Positions 23,831 to 36,400 of a stretch of DNA of 64,000 nt are shown one piece after another. The notes beneath the pieces were generated by a model. That model was not told the DNA's origin. It searched no databases and worked only from the letters and a program-made list of their open reading frames with translations. The stretch's first letter is position 1, and each line of letters starts with the position of its first letter. This DNA comes from Corylus avellana (Eukaryota; Streptophyta; Magnoliopsida; Fagales; Betulaceae). The position numbers and the translations under genes are program-made. The DNA lies in contig NC_081543.1 of NCBI RefSeq assembly GCF_901000735.1, positions 12,259,921 through 12,323,920 of the forward strand, read 5' to 3'.

Positions 23831-26800
23831 ATGGGTTGCATGGTCTCTCAGCTGGCGGCCAAGTTCGCCTTCTTTCCACCATCGCCGCCCACGTATCAGA
23901 TCAAGAAACGAGACGATGGCAAGCTCACCGTGGTGTCGTCTTCCTCACCGTCGATGCCGATTCCTCTCGCTGACGACAATTCCTTGGACGTGTTGCTGAT
24001 TGATACTAAGCGTGGCAATAAGATTGTTGCTTTTTATCTGAGGAATCCATGTGCTCGCCTCACCTTGCTTTACTCCCACGGCAATGCTGCTGACCTTGGC
24101 CAGCTCTATGACCTCTTTGTGCAGCTCAAAGTCAATCTCAGAGTTAACCTCATGGGGTTAGTCCCTCTGTTTTTGTTTTAATATATGTAAGATGCAGGAT
24201 AATGGGTTTTCTTTCTTTTGTTGTGTAGCCATCTATCATGGGGTTTACACTTACAAATCTTACAATTTTTTTTTTTTATTTATTTATTTTTTTTATTTTT
24301 TTTTATGAAAAGCATAAATCTTTGTTTCATGGCTTTGATGCCTCTCTACCCTTCTATTGTTGTTGTTTTTTCTTTTTTTATAAGCGAGGTGGTTTGTGTG
24401 ATTGAGATTGATTTTTCATTTACCGTCTTTTCTAGAGAGAATGTAGTCTTTTTGGAACTGGTTTTGTTGGGCTAGATCTGTTATTGGTAAAGATGATAGC
24501 TTGTTCGATCTTCTGACCAATAACTTTTCTTCTCAAGGTGTTAGTGGGTAATGGCATTTTCTTTTTTCACAATGAAAAGGTGAAAGTGAAGAAGGTTGGT
24601 GTAATAGTTTCCCTGGAGTTACCATTAGTTCTCACCAGTCTCTTTCCGCCTTTCTTTTTGGCACTCATTTTTACTTTCCCTTCCAGTATAAAGTAGTTGA
24701 ATTTTTATTTTTTAAATTTTTTTTGCTTGGATGGGGCATGGCTTTGTATTTATCTTTTTTTTTGGGTGTTCTGTGCTTTTTGAGATCTGTAAGATTTTAT
24801 GGCGTGAATAGCCAACTCGAAATATTTTGAACTTTCCAAGATCTACTTTTTCTTGTCATATGATGCACCGATTTTACTCTGATTTAGATCTTGGAAAATT
24901 CTAGTCTTATCTTTCTATTTTTTCATGTGACTATGACTCTGGAAAATTTTGAAAGTCCTGAATTTTCTCTCATTTTTGTTGAATGAATATAACCTTTTGT
25001 TTCTGCTTTAAAGGCGTTATTGTAATCCAAATTGTGATCTTGTTATCGACTTGATTAACACGCTTTTATTTAGAGGGATTTGCTTTCCATGTTGAACTAA
25101 TCTTAGGTACAATGTGATGAATTTAAGCTTTAGTTAGAGTCTGTTTGGAATTGTGTTTAAGAAATAGAGTTTTTAAATCAAAAAGAGTTTTTTTGGCAAC
25201 AGCTTTATTTTTAAGCTTTTGCTAAAAGTGCGTTTTGGTCATTTTTAGGCTTTTTGGACCCTTAAAAGCGCTTTTAATATTTTTACCAAACAAAAACTTT
25301 TTTCTTCAAACGGGCTTTTTGAGTGTTAAAAGCATTTTTAGGCCTCTTAAACGTAATTCCAAACAGGGCCCTTAATTTTGTAGTTCCTGCTTCTCTCCTG
25401 CCATTTGGATTTATGTTAATATCTTCCATCTGAATTTTATGATGCAGATATGACTATTCTGGCTATGGAGCTTCTACGGGTAAGGTAGGCTATGATTCAG
25501 TCTGAGCTGTACTATACTATGCAGTTTCATCATAGTCCTCCTTGACTTTCTTACTTGTTAGCGGTGACATCAGTTGGTAATGGTATGCTGATTTATGAGG
25601 TGCACTACCTTATTCACATTATAGAAGTCAGTAAGAGGAATGGACAATGAATGAGGACTGTTGAGACTTATCTTGTATAATTGACCAATAAAAGAAATGC
25701 ATAAGCAAATGAGGCATACATTCTCAATCAAGATATGGAGCAATTTTAAGAAAAGTTAGGCATTCGGTTAGAATCATGAACAATTTACAACCTAATGAAA
25801 AATGTGATGGATGATTTTGATGCATCTAAAATCGTCTTATTTGTATACTTCAGAACTCTACTACAAAGTGGATGCATCATGTATATTGTCAGCTTGGTTT
25901 GGTCAGTCAGTCCTTATATTATCTAGATGAAAATTTTCTATATACTGATAGCCTCAATGTTGAATCATCTGATCAGGTTGGCTTCATGGTTTATGTGAAC
26001 TTTGTTGGGATCTATGGACCTGATGGATCCTTTCTTCCTTCTATTTACCAGTTTGCATAATTTTTTTGGTTTTTCTTGTTAGATTTTATGTTTTAGAGAA
26101 TCTCTGAGCCTTGTGGATCGAGTGGTTGAAGTGATTAATCATTTTTTGTCTTTATGAAATGCAGCCTAGTGAATCCAATACATATGCTGATATAGAAGCA
26201 GTATATCAATGCCTTGAGACCGAGTACGGAGTTAGCCAGGAAGACCTAATCTTGTATGGGCAGTCAGTTGGAAGTGGCCCAACACTGCACTTGGCAGCTA
26301 AGTTGCCGAGGCTCAGAGGTGTAGTTCTGCACAGTGCAATTCTTTCTGGTCTTCGTGTTGTCTGCCATGTCAAGTTCACATTTTGCTTTGACATTTATAA
26401 GGTAAGGAGCTCAAACCTGTTTCTTATGACAGATGTTGTGACTTATATAATGACTAATATGCTAGAACTGAGCATTATGTGCTGGTTTGTTGCTATTTCT
26501 GCTGCATTTGAAGCTAGTAACCATCCTATTTTGTGCAGAACATCAACAAAATTAAGAAGGTGAAGTGTCCGGTGCTGGTGATACATGTAAGTGTTTCTTG
26601 CCATGTTTAATAATTATAGAGCTCTATTTACCCAGTAGTTTTCTTGCTTGTTTGTAATTGGTGACTCAAGGGGACAACCACTTGAATGCATCTATTTTTA
26701 TTGGAAAGATTGTTTGCTGATGGTTCTTGAAGGCTGAAGAAATGTTTGACTCTCCTTCCACTTGAATCAATTGATCTGATGATTGTATATGATATAGTTG

Positions 26801-29800
26801 AGCTTGTGAATGAATTCTCTGACACATGAGAACTTTTTCCACAAATGGGATAATCCTAACTGTCTGATGAAATAATTTTCCTGGCATCACTGTAATATTA
26901 TACTCAAAAGGTAGAATTCTAATATATGCGATGTTCAAGTAGTCCAGGTAGTCTGGTTTTTGGTTATGATGAAACATGGCACCATTTCCATTTAGTCCTT
27001 TATCTTTTCATAAGTTATATTCAGTATAATAGAAAATTAGTCAAAAGGTTTGAATGGAAACATCTAAAAAGTGAAATGTCTTGAATGCATTGGATGCAGA
27101 CACTAGTGCAGGAGTCTGACACTGATGTGCAAAAGAAAACAGGGGATTGTTCATCATTTAGGTTTTTATCTGATGGCTACTAGTACATCATATCTCCGTA
27201 AGGGAGTAGGCAGTCTAAAGCATATGTTGAAAGGTTACATGGAGTTAAAATGTAGGTTGAATAGCAGGTAGAGAATCTTGCAGAGAGAGGTGATGTGGAA
27301 AGGTTCATTAGGTGTTCTGCGAGTAGCACTGGTGTATCATTTGGTACTAATGAAGGTCAGTATGTACAGCCAGACATGGGGAACTTTCTTTTTTGTTTGG
27401 ACATTTGTGGGTGATACTGTAAAATTGAATGCTTTATTGGAGAAGTCGAATAATGTTTAGACATGGGTTCAAGGTGCCCTGTTTCTTAAGTTGTTCTCAA
27501 AGTGATCAGTGAAATCTGTGAATTCCTTCTGTTGGGTTCACCACACGGTCTGTTTTTTTTTAGAGCTCTATTGGCATGGATGTGATCAGATGATTGCTTT
27601 TCATTTACTTTGGCATGGTTTTTGAACTACATTGATGGACGGAAGTGTAGTTATGGTGGAGTTAATTTACAGGATTGAGAATTGTGAATCTGTATCTGGA
27701 GGAAGCTGCAGTGTGTTGTATAGAGGGTCTTTCCATGTTCCAATTACTATTTGTTGCATGCTTGGAAAAAAAAAGTACTGTTTTGTTTCATTACCAACTG
27801 GAATGTTCGTTGGAAGCCAAGGTTCTTATGAAAATAGCAAGTATTTGAATTTATTAATATGCATCAAAGGGGAGATTTGGGGGTGATTTAAGTAAAAAGG
27901 GCATGGTAACAGATGCAATAGGGTTTCTTGTGGCAATTAGTAATTTCTTGTATGCAAGGTTGGGTACATTGTCATGTAATAGGCATCCTTTGTGTTGAAA
28001 TCTTGAAACCTGGCCATTTCACAAAGTCATTCCTCAGGAGCAATTGGTTTAGATCTTGGGAAATATCATCTCATTGATATCTTGAGGAAACAGTTATGGG
28101 ACTATGCAATCTGAAAGTGTAGAAATTTGCTGGTGACCTCTTAATCATATTATATTTGACTGCTGGTTTACCATGAATGATGAAACACACCTTTTAATAT
28201 TAATTCTCTCATTTGCATCATATATAAGGAAACTAGTATTGTTCCCGAGCCTTATATATCTCACATATGTTAGTAGACTCATTGATATGGCTGCAGAATA
28301 AGCCTAGATACCTGACCCGATCTGCTTATTTAGAATTTTGATTTCTGGCCCACGTCAGGTTGGAAGCTGGAAATGAAGTGTTGGAAACCCAAAAACCCGA
28401 CCCAATCCTAAATTGAATTTACATCAAGGAAAATATATATCCTTATAGCAAAAGGTGTTGTTTAGCTTCCATATATAAACCTATTCTGAGAAACCTTAAC
28501 CATTTTCCAAGCATACCTCCCTTCATTTAAGTCTTTCCTCTCGCTTGCTCCCTCCATTTTCTCCTCACATCATAGCCTTCACTGTGTATCTCTGTTGCCG
28601 TTGCCGTTGCCGAACCACCACTAGTAAGCCCAACCTGCCTTTTGATATGAGGGGGTCGCTGATAGCTCGAAAATCCTTAGAAGTTGGGTCAGTTCGATAA
28701 TGACATACCGATTCCTGCCTCTGTCAGGGTTGGAAGGCAGAAGGGGTGATTTCCAACCTAATCGAGTCAGTGCCCACCGTTACTCATTGATTTCTCATAG
28801 AGCACTACTTTCATTTCATAGCTGCATGTAAGTTTTTGAATGTTGTTATGCCCCTCCATCTTGCAGTTTCATTTGTAATCCCATAGTGGATTTTGGTTGT
28901 TGTTTCCCTAGATGTAGGCGTGGAGTCTAAACCACGTTAAATCTGATTGTCTCGTATACATGCAATTTTACTAGGAGGTGATGGTGACTTCCATAGTAGG
29001 GAAATGTAAAGTAAAGTTTTAGTGGTGAGCATTGGATTCTTGGTGTAACTGGCATTTGAATTGTTATGAAAAGGCTTCTACTCAAGGGGTTGGCTAGCAG
29101 AAGTGGAGCTTGGTATGGTATGATAGAAGATTCACTCTTGGAGGAGGAAATTTTGTTGGGATATCCATTTGTAAGTGGTTAATTGGTTAAGTGGTCCACT
29201 CTCACATCGAGCAGTAGTGACAAAAGTTAGTGGTTAATATGACATTGTAGGGAGTAAATCTATTGTAGAAATTTGTAATAAAATATAAAATGGAAGAAAA
29301 TATGGTGGAAGTAGAGAGAAAGGGGGGCGAGATTTTGGAGTGGTTCGGCCTTAGAGGCCTACGTCCACCATTGGGAAGTGCCCTTTAGGGCTGCATTTTG
29401 CTTTTATTGACCTATACATGTTTGCAATACAAATTATCCTATTTATAGGAAAATGAAGTAGGTGGAGTGATATTACAATCACTCATCTATGGTAAATTCT
29501 CTAGTAAGGAAACTCTCTCAAACCTAATACGTAAGTGTCCTATATTCTGACATCCTCCTCAAACTCAAGGTAGAAGAAGCTTGAGTCTAGCTTGAGTTTG
29601 TAAAGAAAATAGCTTCTTTTTTTTTTTTCAATTGAAGTGGATCTGGTGTGGCTAGGACAAATGTATATGTGTGAGTTCGGCCCTCAGATGCGTTGATGAA
29701 TAGATGGGGATCGTGTGCTGCAATGGCAAAAAGCTGGATGTGAGCTCATATAGGGCTAGAATCAGGTGCGACATGAAGCCAATTTTGGGTGTGAAACAAG

Positions 29801-32800
29801 GCAATGGATCTAGTCATGCTAGTAGGAGATGGTGTTGGTCCGAACAGGGACTGGGTGGTGGCCATCGATGGACAGAGTGGCTGTTGACGATGGATGTCTA
29901 AATGGTGGACCACGATGGGCCGATAGTAGCAGCCAGATAATTGGGTCGTGATGCTAGGCTGACAAGGGCCGAAATATTGGGCCAAACTAGACCGGAGGTA
30001 GGGCCAACTATAGGCCGAAGAATGGGTTATTTGGGTCGAATCGAGTCACATGAGACTATTGGTGATGTGTAGAAGCGCGTCTATGCTGGTAGAATCTTTA
30101 GGCAGCATGTGTTGGCGCGTGAGACCTCCATTTGGGTTGCTTTTTGTGGTGTTATGTAGATCGGCCTTCGAACTTCCAATTGATATTCTCATAGATTGGA
30201 TAGAATGCTCGAAAGGCATTGATCCGAAGTAGACAATGGTTGAAGGCTATGAGGAACATCAGGAAGAATGCCAGGAGAGAGACACTATTAGGATGAATGT
30301 CGGAAAAAGGAAGGAGAAGTTTGGAGTCCACAAGAAAGTGGCTATGATATCCTTTTTTAGGGAGGTTGACACCTTCATGAGTCTTTCAAATATAGCATAT
30401 TGGGACACTACTCTACTTAACAGCTTGAGCTTATGGATTTGAGCCTGACTATGCTATATTAGCACTCACACTTGTTATATCTTTCCAATGTGGGACTCAG
30501 GATTCGAACTCATGATATTTGTTCTAATACCATTTGTCACGACTTGGGAAAGCGCTAGTCACATGTATGCTATTACTTTAAAAAGACTAGTCAAGTTGCA
30601 ATGGGAGCTTCCTAGAATCACTTAAAGCCCAATCCCACTTGATAAGGAAGCAATATGGGACTTGGTACCTATGAGCTCTTTTATAATTCACCTACACCAT
30701 GTGGGCAGTTCATATTCTTAATGTGGAACTAACTTTTTGGGGGTGTTATAATTTTCCCCACTCAAATCCTTGACGTCACTGCCATTTCATGAAGTGTTTC
30801 AATGTCATATGGTGTTACTAGGTTGCTCTTGTACCATCTAGAAATTCATAATAAATTATAGAATGGAAGAAAATGTGGTAGACGCAGTAAGAAAGGAGAG
30901 TCGAGATTTTGAGGCGGTTTGCCCTAGAGATCTACGTGCACCATTGGGAAGTGCCCTTTAGGGTTATATTTTGCTCTTATTGACTTGTATATATTTGCAA
31001 TACAAATGACCAAATTTATAGGGGAAATGATGTAGGTGGAGTGAAATAAGAAAGGTAATCAAATCTTATTACAATCACTTTTTTAGGGTAATTCTCTAAT
31101 ATGGAAAATCACTCAAACCTAATATAGAAGTCATATATTCTAACATTTGTTAGGTTAAGTTATTGTGTGAAGGTGGTGGCCTAACATTTTGAATTAAGTA
31201 TTTACATAAAGACTTCCCAGGCGCCAATGTTCAACATTCACAAATCTTGATTCAAGAAAACCCCCACACTACTTTTCCTGTGGGAGAATCACGTTAGATT
31301 GAAGCTCCCCTCTTGGTCTGAAGCAGCAACCCTAGAAACATTTTTTTTTTAAATGAAAATTTCATTAAAGAAGCACAAGAGTTACAAAGCACTCCAGCTT
31401 AAACCAAGCTGGACCAAAAACTGCACCACACAGCCTACAACAAGCACTACAAACAACTATACAACTAAACTCAAACACATTACTTGAGTACAGTCAGAAC
31501 TCAAGCCCCTCTTCTATCTAACTGTCCTTCATTATCTCTGCAGTATAACAGAACATACAAATCTGTAGAACAAACTCCCCTCCAAAAAAAAAAACTGCAT
31601 ATGCAAATTTCAGTAACTAATCTGCATATACAAATCAACCACAACCAAACTCAGATTCCTATAAATTTTTCCTTTTTTGTTTTAGTAAACTGATTCTTAG
31701 GGTTTAGGCTTGTATTAAATAGATCATGAGAAAATAGGTTTCAAGGGTATCTCAAGTTTATGCCCACAACTTTTGGTGCACACCTCAAGTGGAGGCAATC
31801 TTGAGAACTATTTCTCTAAATATTTTATAAGGGAAAAATGCAAAATCAGTCATTGTGGTTTACTTACTTCACAATTAGCTCTCCATGGTATCAAAATGAA
31901 CTCAAAGGTCCCTAATGTACGCAAGAAATAATTTACTTACAGTCAAATTTCGTCCACTTAACATATGTTATTAGTGTGACATTGACTTAAATAGGAAACG
32001 CGTCACAATTTAGTGGTTTTGACGTGTCGCACTATTAGAATATGTTAAGCCAGTGGACGGAACTTGACTTTTAAACCTCAGGGACTTTTGAGTTCATTTT
32101 GATATCACAAAGAACTTATTGCAAATCAGGTAAACCACAATGACTGACTTTGCATTTTTCCCATTTTATAATGTAGTAACTCATAAAAAATATGGCATTG
32201 AAGATTTCATGCCTCAAATAAATCTGATATAAATTCTCAATAAACAAGCATAAAAGTCACAAGTTTTCTTGTGATTTGTGTGTGCACTCTAAATCATTTG
32301 TAAAGGAAACACATGCTTTTTTCTCACCCGAAAAAGTTCTCTTTTTTCTTTCTCAGTTTCACCACAACTGCTGTGTGGTCACCAAGGAATAGCCTTTATA
32401 TTTCCCTCTTCTTCTTTGCCTTGTCTATGTACACAAAAGAAACTTAGTCCATATTCATTAAAATTATTGTTTTTAACGTTAACAAATAACTCAAAACACA
32501 ACATTTCTAAAAACACAAAAACAATTTTCGCCTCTACATCACACATGAACATTTTTTCAAACCAAAAACAAAAGACACCTCCCAAAACACATTAACAAGC
32601 ATACCCTTTGTTTCCTTAGTCGGTCAACCAAACATGGTGGATCCCATATTATATTTAATACTTGTGTGCACTAAATGGATTGTTGATCTAAATCTCTGAT
32701 CACCAAACATGGAAGAGGAGCATCTATTTCGCTTTGTTTGGAGAAACTTTGATTTTGTAAGTGCTGGTATTTGATTTTGGCATGTGCCAAGCAAACAAAC

Positions 32801-33475
32801 AATTCTGCTCTATGTAATTTATCTGTCCTAATTTCCTGTTCACAACCTATGTTGAAATGGGGTTGGATAAATCTACAGGGCACGGAAGATGATGTTGTCA
32901 ATTGGTTACATGGCAATGGGCTGTGGAAAATGGCTAGGGAACCATATGAGCCTTTATGGATTAAAGGAGGTGGGCACTGCAACTTGGAGCTTTACCCTGA
33001 TTACATCCGCCATCTTTGCAGATTTATCCAAGAAATGGAGAATATAACCACAGAAATCCGCCTCAAAAAGATCCGGCCGAGTCTGCGTAGGCCCTCAGTT
33101 TCTAACAGGTGCTGCAGAATTAAAATATGTCGACCAAAATGCCCTGATTGTTCAAGACCTAGTTGTACTTGTATCAAATGTTCCTGGCGGCCCAAATGCC
33201 TAGAATGTGGTAAACCTTCCTGCCCAGAATGTTGTAGACTAAGCTGTCCAGAATGTTGGAGACCCAGCTGCATAAAATGTTGCTGGCGACCCAAATGGCC
33301 GAAATGTTTGAGACTGAGCTGCTGCCTGAAATGTTTGAGACCGAGCTGCTGCCTGAAATGTTCGAGACCGAGCTGCTGCCTGAAATGTTCGAGACCTAGC
33401 TGCTGCCTGAAATGTTTTAGCTGGCAATGTTGTGTGGGAACAAGAAGTGGGTTAAACAGAAAGGAGGATGGCTAA
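23831..33475 (+). CDS. ABHD17-like alpha/beta hydrolase (putative protein de-S-acylase) with Cys-rich tail
   Basis: Five exons join in frame: 23831-24156, 25448-25484, 26165-26401, 26539-26586 and 32879-33475, giving 414 residues. The start is MGCMVSQLAAKFAFFPP: Gly2 and Cys3 fit N-myristoylation and S-acylation, and the 'AAKFAFFPP' opening is typical of plant ABHD17 proteins. The fold shows YSHGNAADLGQ, the nucleophile elbow GQSVGSG (Ser155), the acid GTEDDVV (Asp220) and GGGHCNLE (His249). The family removes S-acyl groups from membrane proteins. After about residue 275 the tail has roughly 33 Cys in 110 residues, built on a CLKCSRPSC unit, and may itself be heavily S-acylated. The last intron is 6.3 kb and full of transposons. 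In Arabidopsis the matching gene (At1g32190, from memory) also has a long Cys-rich tail and lies between CSLD6 and ATS1. Confidence 0.93.
25137..25371. mobile_element. MITE in intron 1 of the hydrolase gene
   Basis: The left end GAGTCTGTTTGGAATTG (25137) pairs with the right end AATTCCAAACAGGGCCC (25355-25371). Inside, AAAAGCGCTTTT-type words and a central 'TTTTTGG...CCAAAC' allow further pairing. At 235 bp and non-coding it resembles the abundant 'CTGTTTGGAA' MITEs of plant genomes. The target duplication is unclear. Confidence 0.7.
26587..29263. other. First part of the long last intron of the hydrolase gene
   Basis: Begins with a GTAAGTG donor. No supported gene within. 28290-28790 has dispersed-repeat-like text with CCCGACCCAA and its partial complement, possibly an old foldback element. 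The open frames at 27278-27460 and 27632-27886 lack family resemblance. Confidence 0.4.
29264..31145 (-). mobile_element. Non-autonomous Copia-like LTR element in hydrolase intron
   Basis: Two LTRs, 29264-29552 and 30837-31145, share CACCATTGGGAAGTGCCCTT and the following AT-rich text. On the minus strand the right LTR (5') is followed at 30836-30825 by TGGTACAAGAGC, a near match to the initiator-Met tRNA primer site TGGTATCAGAGC. The left LTR (3') is preceded by a polypurine tract TTTGAGGAGGA. So the element reads right to left. The 1.28-kb interior has no gag-pol frame. A second primer-site-like word (TGGTATTAGAAC, minus, about 30534-30523) beside TGTCACG suggests a nested LTR remnant at about 30535-30770. 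The target duplication is not evident. Confidence 0.8.
31335..31690 (-). mobile_element. LINE 3' UTR fragment
   Basis: On the minus strand the text ends TTTAATGAAATTTTCATTT followed by a run of A, preceded by TTGTAACTCTTGTGCTTC, the style of a plant LINE 3' UTR. No ORF2 sequence remains and no target duplication was found. Confidence 0.5.
31822..32171. mobile_element. Mutator-type MITE with perfect 9-bp target duplication
   Basis: ATTTTATAA occurs at 31822-31830 and 32163-32171. Between them the element starts GGGAAAAATGCAAAATCAGT (31831) and ends in the near-complement ACTGACTTTGCATTTTTCCC (32162). The arms pair for over 100 bases, including GTGGTTTAC with GTAAACCAC. The 332 bp are non-coding. 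GGG ends, long arms and a 9-bp duplication are the marks of a Mutator-like MITE. It lies 0.7 kb before the last hydrolase exon. Confidence 0.9.
33310..33417 (+). repeat. Coding tandem repeat, four 27-bp units
   Basis: Units at 33310, 33337, 33364 and 33391 read GAGACCGAGCTGCTGCCTGA plus AATGTTC with only one or two changes each. In the hydrolase frame each gives nine residues (type SRPSCCLKC). Degenerate copies precede it from about 33115. The near-identity implies recent unit expansion or homogenisation. Confidence 0.95.
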
Positions 33476-36400
33476 TGCAATTATGTGCTTTGTATAGATT
33501 GCTGAACTTGCTAACAGCCCTCTAATCTTGTGTAGTAGTGTACCAAAAGGAGGAAGTAGTTGTTACTTGTTGGATACTCAAAAGAAATTTGTAATTTAAT
33601 TATTTTATTGATACTGGTGTATTCAAAAACTTTAATTTGATATGGGCTCTTTTAGAAAACATGCTGCTGGTAAACCTTAAGAAATTTTTAGACAGCTTAT
33701 CTTGATTGTCAGAGTTGTTATTGGGTGTCCAAATCTATTAGGTTTTAAGTTTTTGGGTTACAGTCTCTCTTAACTTGTGTGGCAATTGTGTACTCTCTAG
33801 GCATCTATTTCTGCCAATAAGTAAAATTGGTGTCGTTTTGGATCCTATAAATTTCCTATTTTCTCCATGTTGCAAAACGTAAATCATTTTCTCCCTTATT
33901 TTTGTCATTTCATCGTTTGTTCCTCTCCACTCTCCTCTTTTCATTGCCCTATTTTCCATTATGCACCTTAAATCGCTTATTTTCGCTATTTGAACCATCT
34001 CTAAGGTTTTTGTCTGAATCCTCCGACATTTCAGGAGTGGAGGCGGTGCGAAAATGACCTCTGTTACAAGAAGAGTAAGAGATTTTCTGACTCTTCTAAC
34101 CCCAATGGAGGTGGAATGCAAAGTCTCAATTCTCTCGACTTGGTGGAAGGCAATGCAGAAGCAACGTTTTGGTTATGGAGAAAATATTCCGAGAGAAAGA
34201 AAGGAATATGACTTGAGATGTTCTGTTTGATTTGAAAAAATATTTTGCAAACTCAAATCAAAATAATCAATGTTGTTGAGAAAAGTTTGATAATGAGAGT
34301 CTTAGTAATTGGTCTTAGAACTTTGCGTTTGTCTAATTACTAGTTGGGGGCAACCCACTAGATTCCTTTGGATGTATTAATATAAACATTGAGATTGCTT
34401 GGGCCTTAGGAAGTTGCCAATTGTAGCTTTTCAGTATGAACTCCAGTTAAATCAATGTTTTCTTTTTCCGTGATGAGCATGGACTCGTTGGGAAAACAGA
34501 TCATCTCAATTTCAAATAAAATATAGAAAAATTGACTAGGCAAAATGATGGGACAAAATTATCTAAATTTTTACAACTTTTTACGTAAATGGCAAGATTT
34601 GTTTCCGGAGCGTTGACGATGAAGAACAGGACTGAGATCCTTATAATTGGGGATCTCGGAAAATTCCTTGTGCCCGTTATAATTAGACAAAGGGATGTGA
34701 GAGGGTCCGGTAGAGCGTATTCCTACCTCACTTGACTGTAATTCTCCTACCCTTCCCCTTTGGATGGAGGATTACGGTGAATTCTCATATCCAAAAGTAG
34801 GAAGGTAGTTTGGTAGCCAACTTTATATCATGGTCTTAAAACAAGATTCTCTCTCTTGAAAAAACATTTACAAAAATATTCAAAATTCTCTCTTATTGCA
34901 GGTATTATGTAGGAAATTTAAAATTAAATGTAGCATTTATGACCACATGCCATATCATCATGTGGTGGATGTATGAGGGAATAGAATCCTCTCCAGTTCA
35001 AATAAACTCGATGATATCCAATTAATTATAGTTTAATCTCTAGGTCAATTAGACTTTGGGCATCATTTGTTAGGGAGTCCATTTAGGATCCACTTGCTTG
35101 AGAAGGTGCTTGTGCAACCCAAAATTTACAGACTCTCATAATTGTTAGCTAATTATTGGAAATCTCAATCTATAGTAAATATGTTGCTATGTCGTTTAAA
35201 AATTTATAAATAATGTACAATATATACGCCTTTAGATGCAACAAAACAATATCATGGCTGTAAACTAATCATCTTCATTTCACTTCCGAATTTAACTTTT
35301 TTTATTTGACATAATTCTAACAGGCCTTCAATTAACATTAGAGAGAATTCTATGGATTGAATTCTTGGACCATAAACTTCTCTACCCTGATATGGTACCA
35401 CATATGAGTTAATGAGTTAGCAACTTGCTCCTGACTTTGAAAGTCATGCAGCTTCCTTTTCTTTGTAGATTATTATTATTATTATTATTAAGACATCATT
35501 CTATAAGATGGCTTGATTACCATTTGCTCACGTTGACTTGTGCATGGTTTGGTGTAGAACAGTCTGAAACAAGAGGCATACATAGAATCCTGAATCAATG
35601 ATGGCTCCATTTCTAAAAGAAGGTAAAATGTGAAAGGTAGATAACTTCCAAAACCACTTATTTTGAATAATCAGAAAAAATGAAATCTCATAAAAAAAAT
35701 ATATATAATTATTGTTAAAGATATATCATATTTGAAGAAAAGATTAGGGTTTAAGACCTTTTTTTGTTTTATTCTACAAAAGATCAAACTAAATTATTGT
35801 TATTAAGTGTATTGCAAAGTTTACTCAACAAAAAAAAAAAAAAAAAGCCTACAAAATTTACTTTTATGCAAAATTCATCCAAAATGACATGACAGTTCCG
35901 CCAGTGTCACATGGCATAACATGAATGAAAAAATTAACTAACAAAATTTGAAAAATAAATTTAATTATTTAATGTCTGACGTGCTAAGTGCTATGTGAAC
36001 TATTACATCAATTTGTAAGGAATTTATAGTAACAACTCTCTTACGCTTTTGCTAATCACAGTCAATATATCTAATTTTTTCAAGAACATAACATGTGATA
36101 ATCATTGATTGTGTATATAATTTTCTGATTAAAAACTTTTAGGGTGGATATATATGCATGCATACACATGAGAGGTATAGGTGGCTATGCTATTTCAAAG
36201 TTCACATCAATTACCATCAAGACAGGTGGTTCAATGGCCTTAAAGTAATTTTCAAATGGTTATTAGGTAAACACTAGAGCATAGATTCAACTCTTGTAAT
36301 AAGAATTTTTAGAACTTGTAATTACTGCCGTCTGAACCCTCAATTTTTTAATTAGGAAAAAAGAGGAAAAAAAAAATGAATCACATCAATTGAACTCGAT

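Noticed and set aside
23539..23973. 144-codon frame overlapping the hydrolase start
   Set aside because: Runs through leader repeats and then out of phase over exon 1; no protein resemblance.
33001..33427. Long minus-strand frames opposite the last hydrolase exon
   Set aside because: Shadow of the 27-bp coding repeat on the other strand; Gln/Gly/Leu-rich with no family.
33738..34121. 127-codon minus-strand frame
   Set aside because: No recognisable family or start context; overlaps pyrimidine-rich leader-like DNA.
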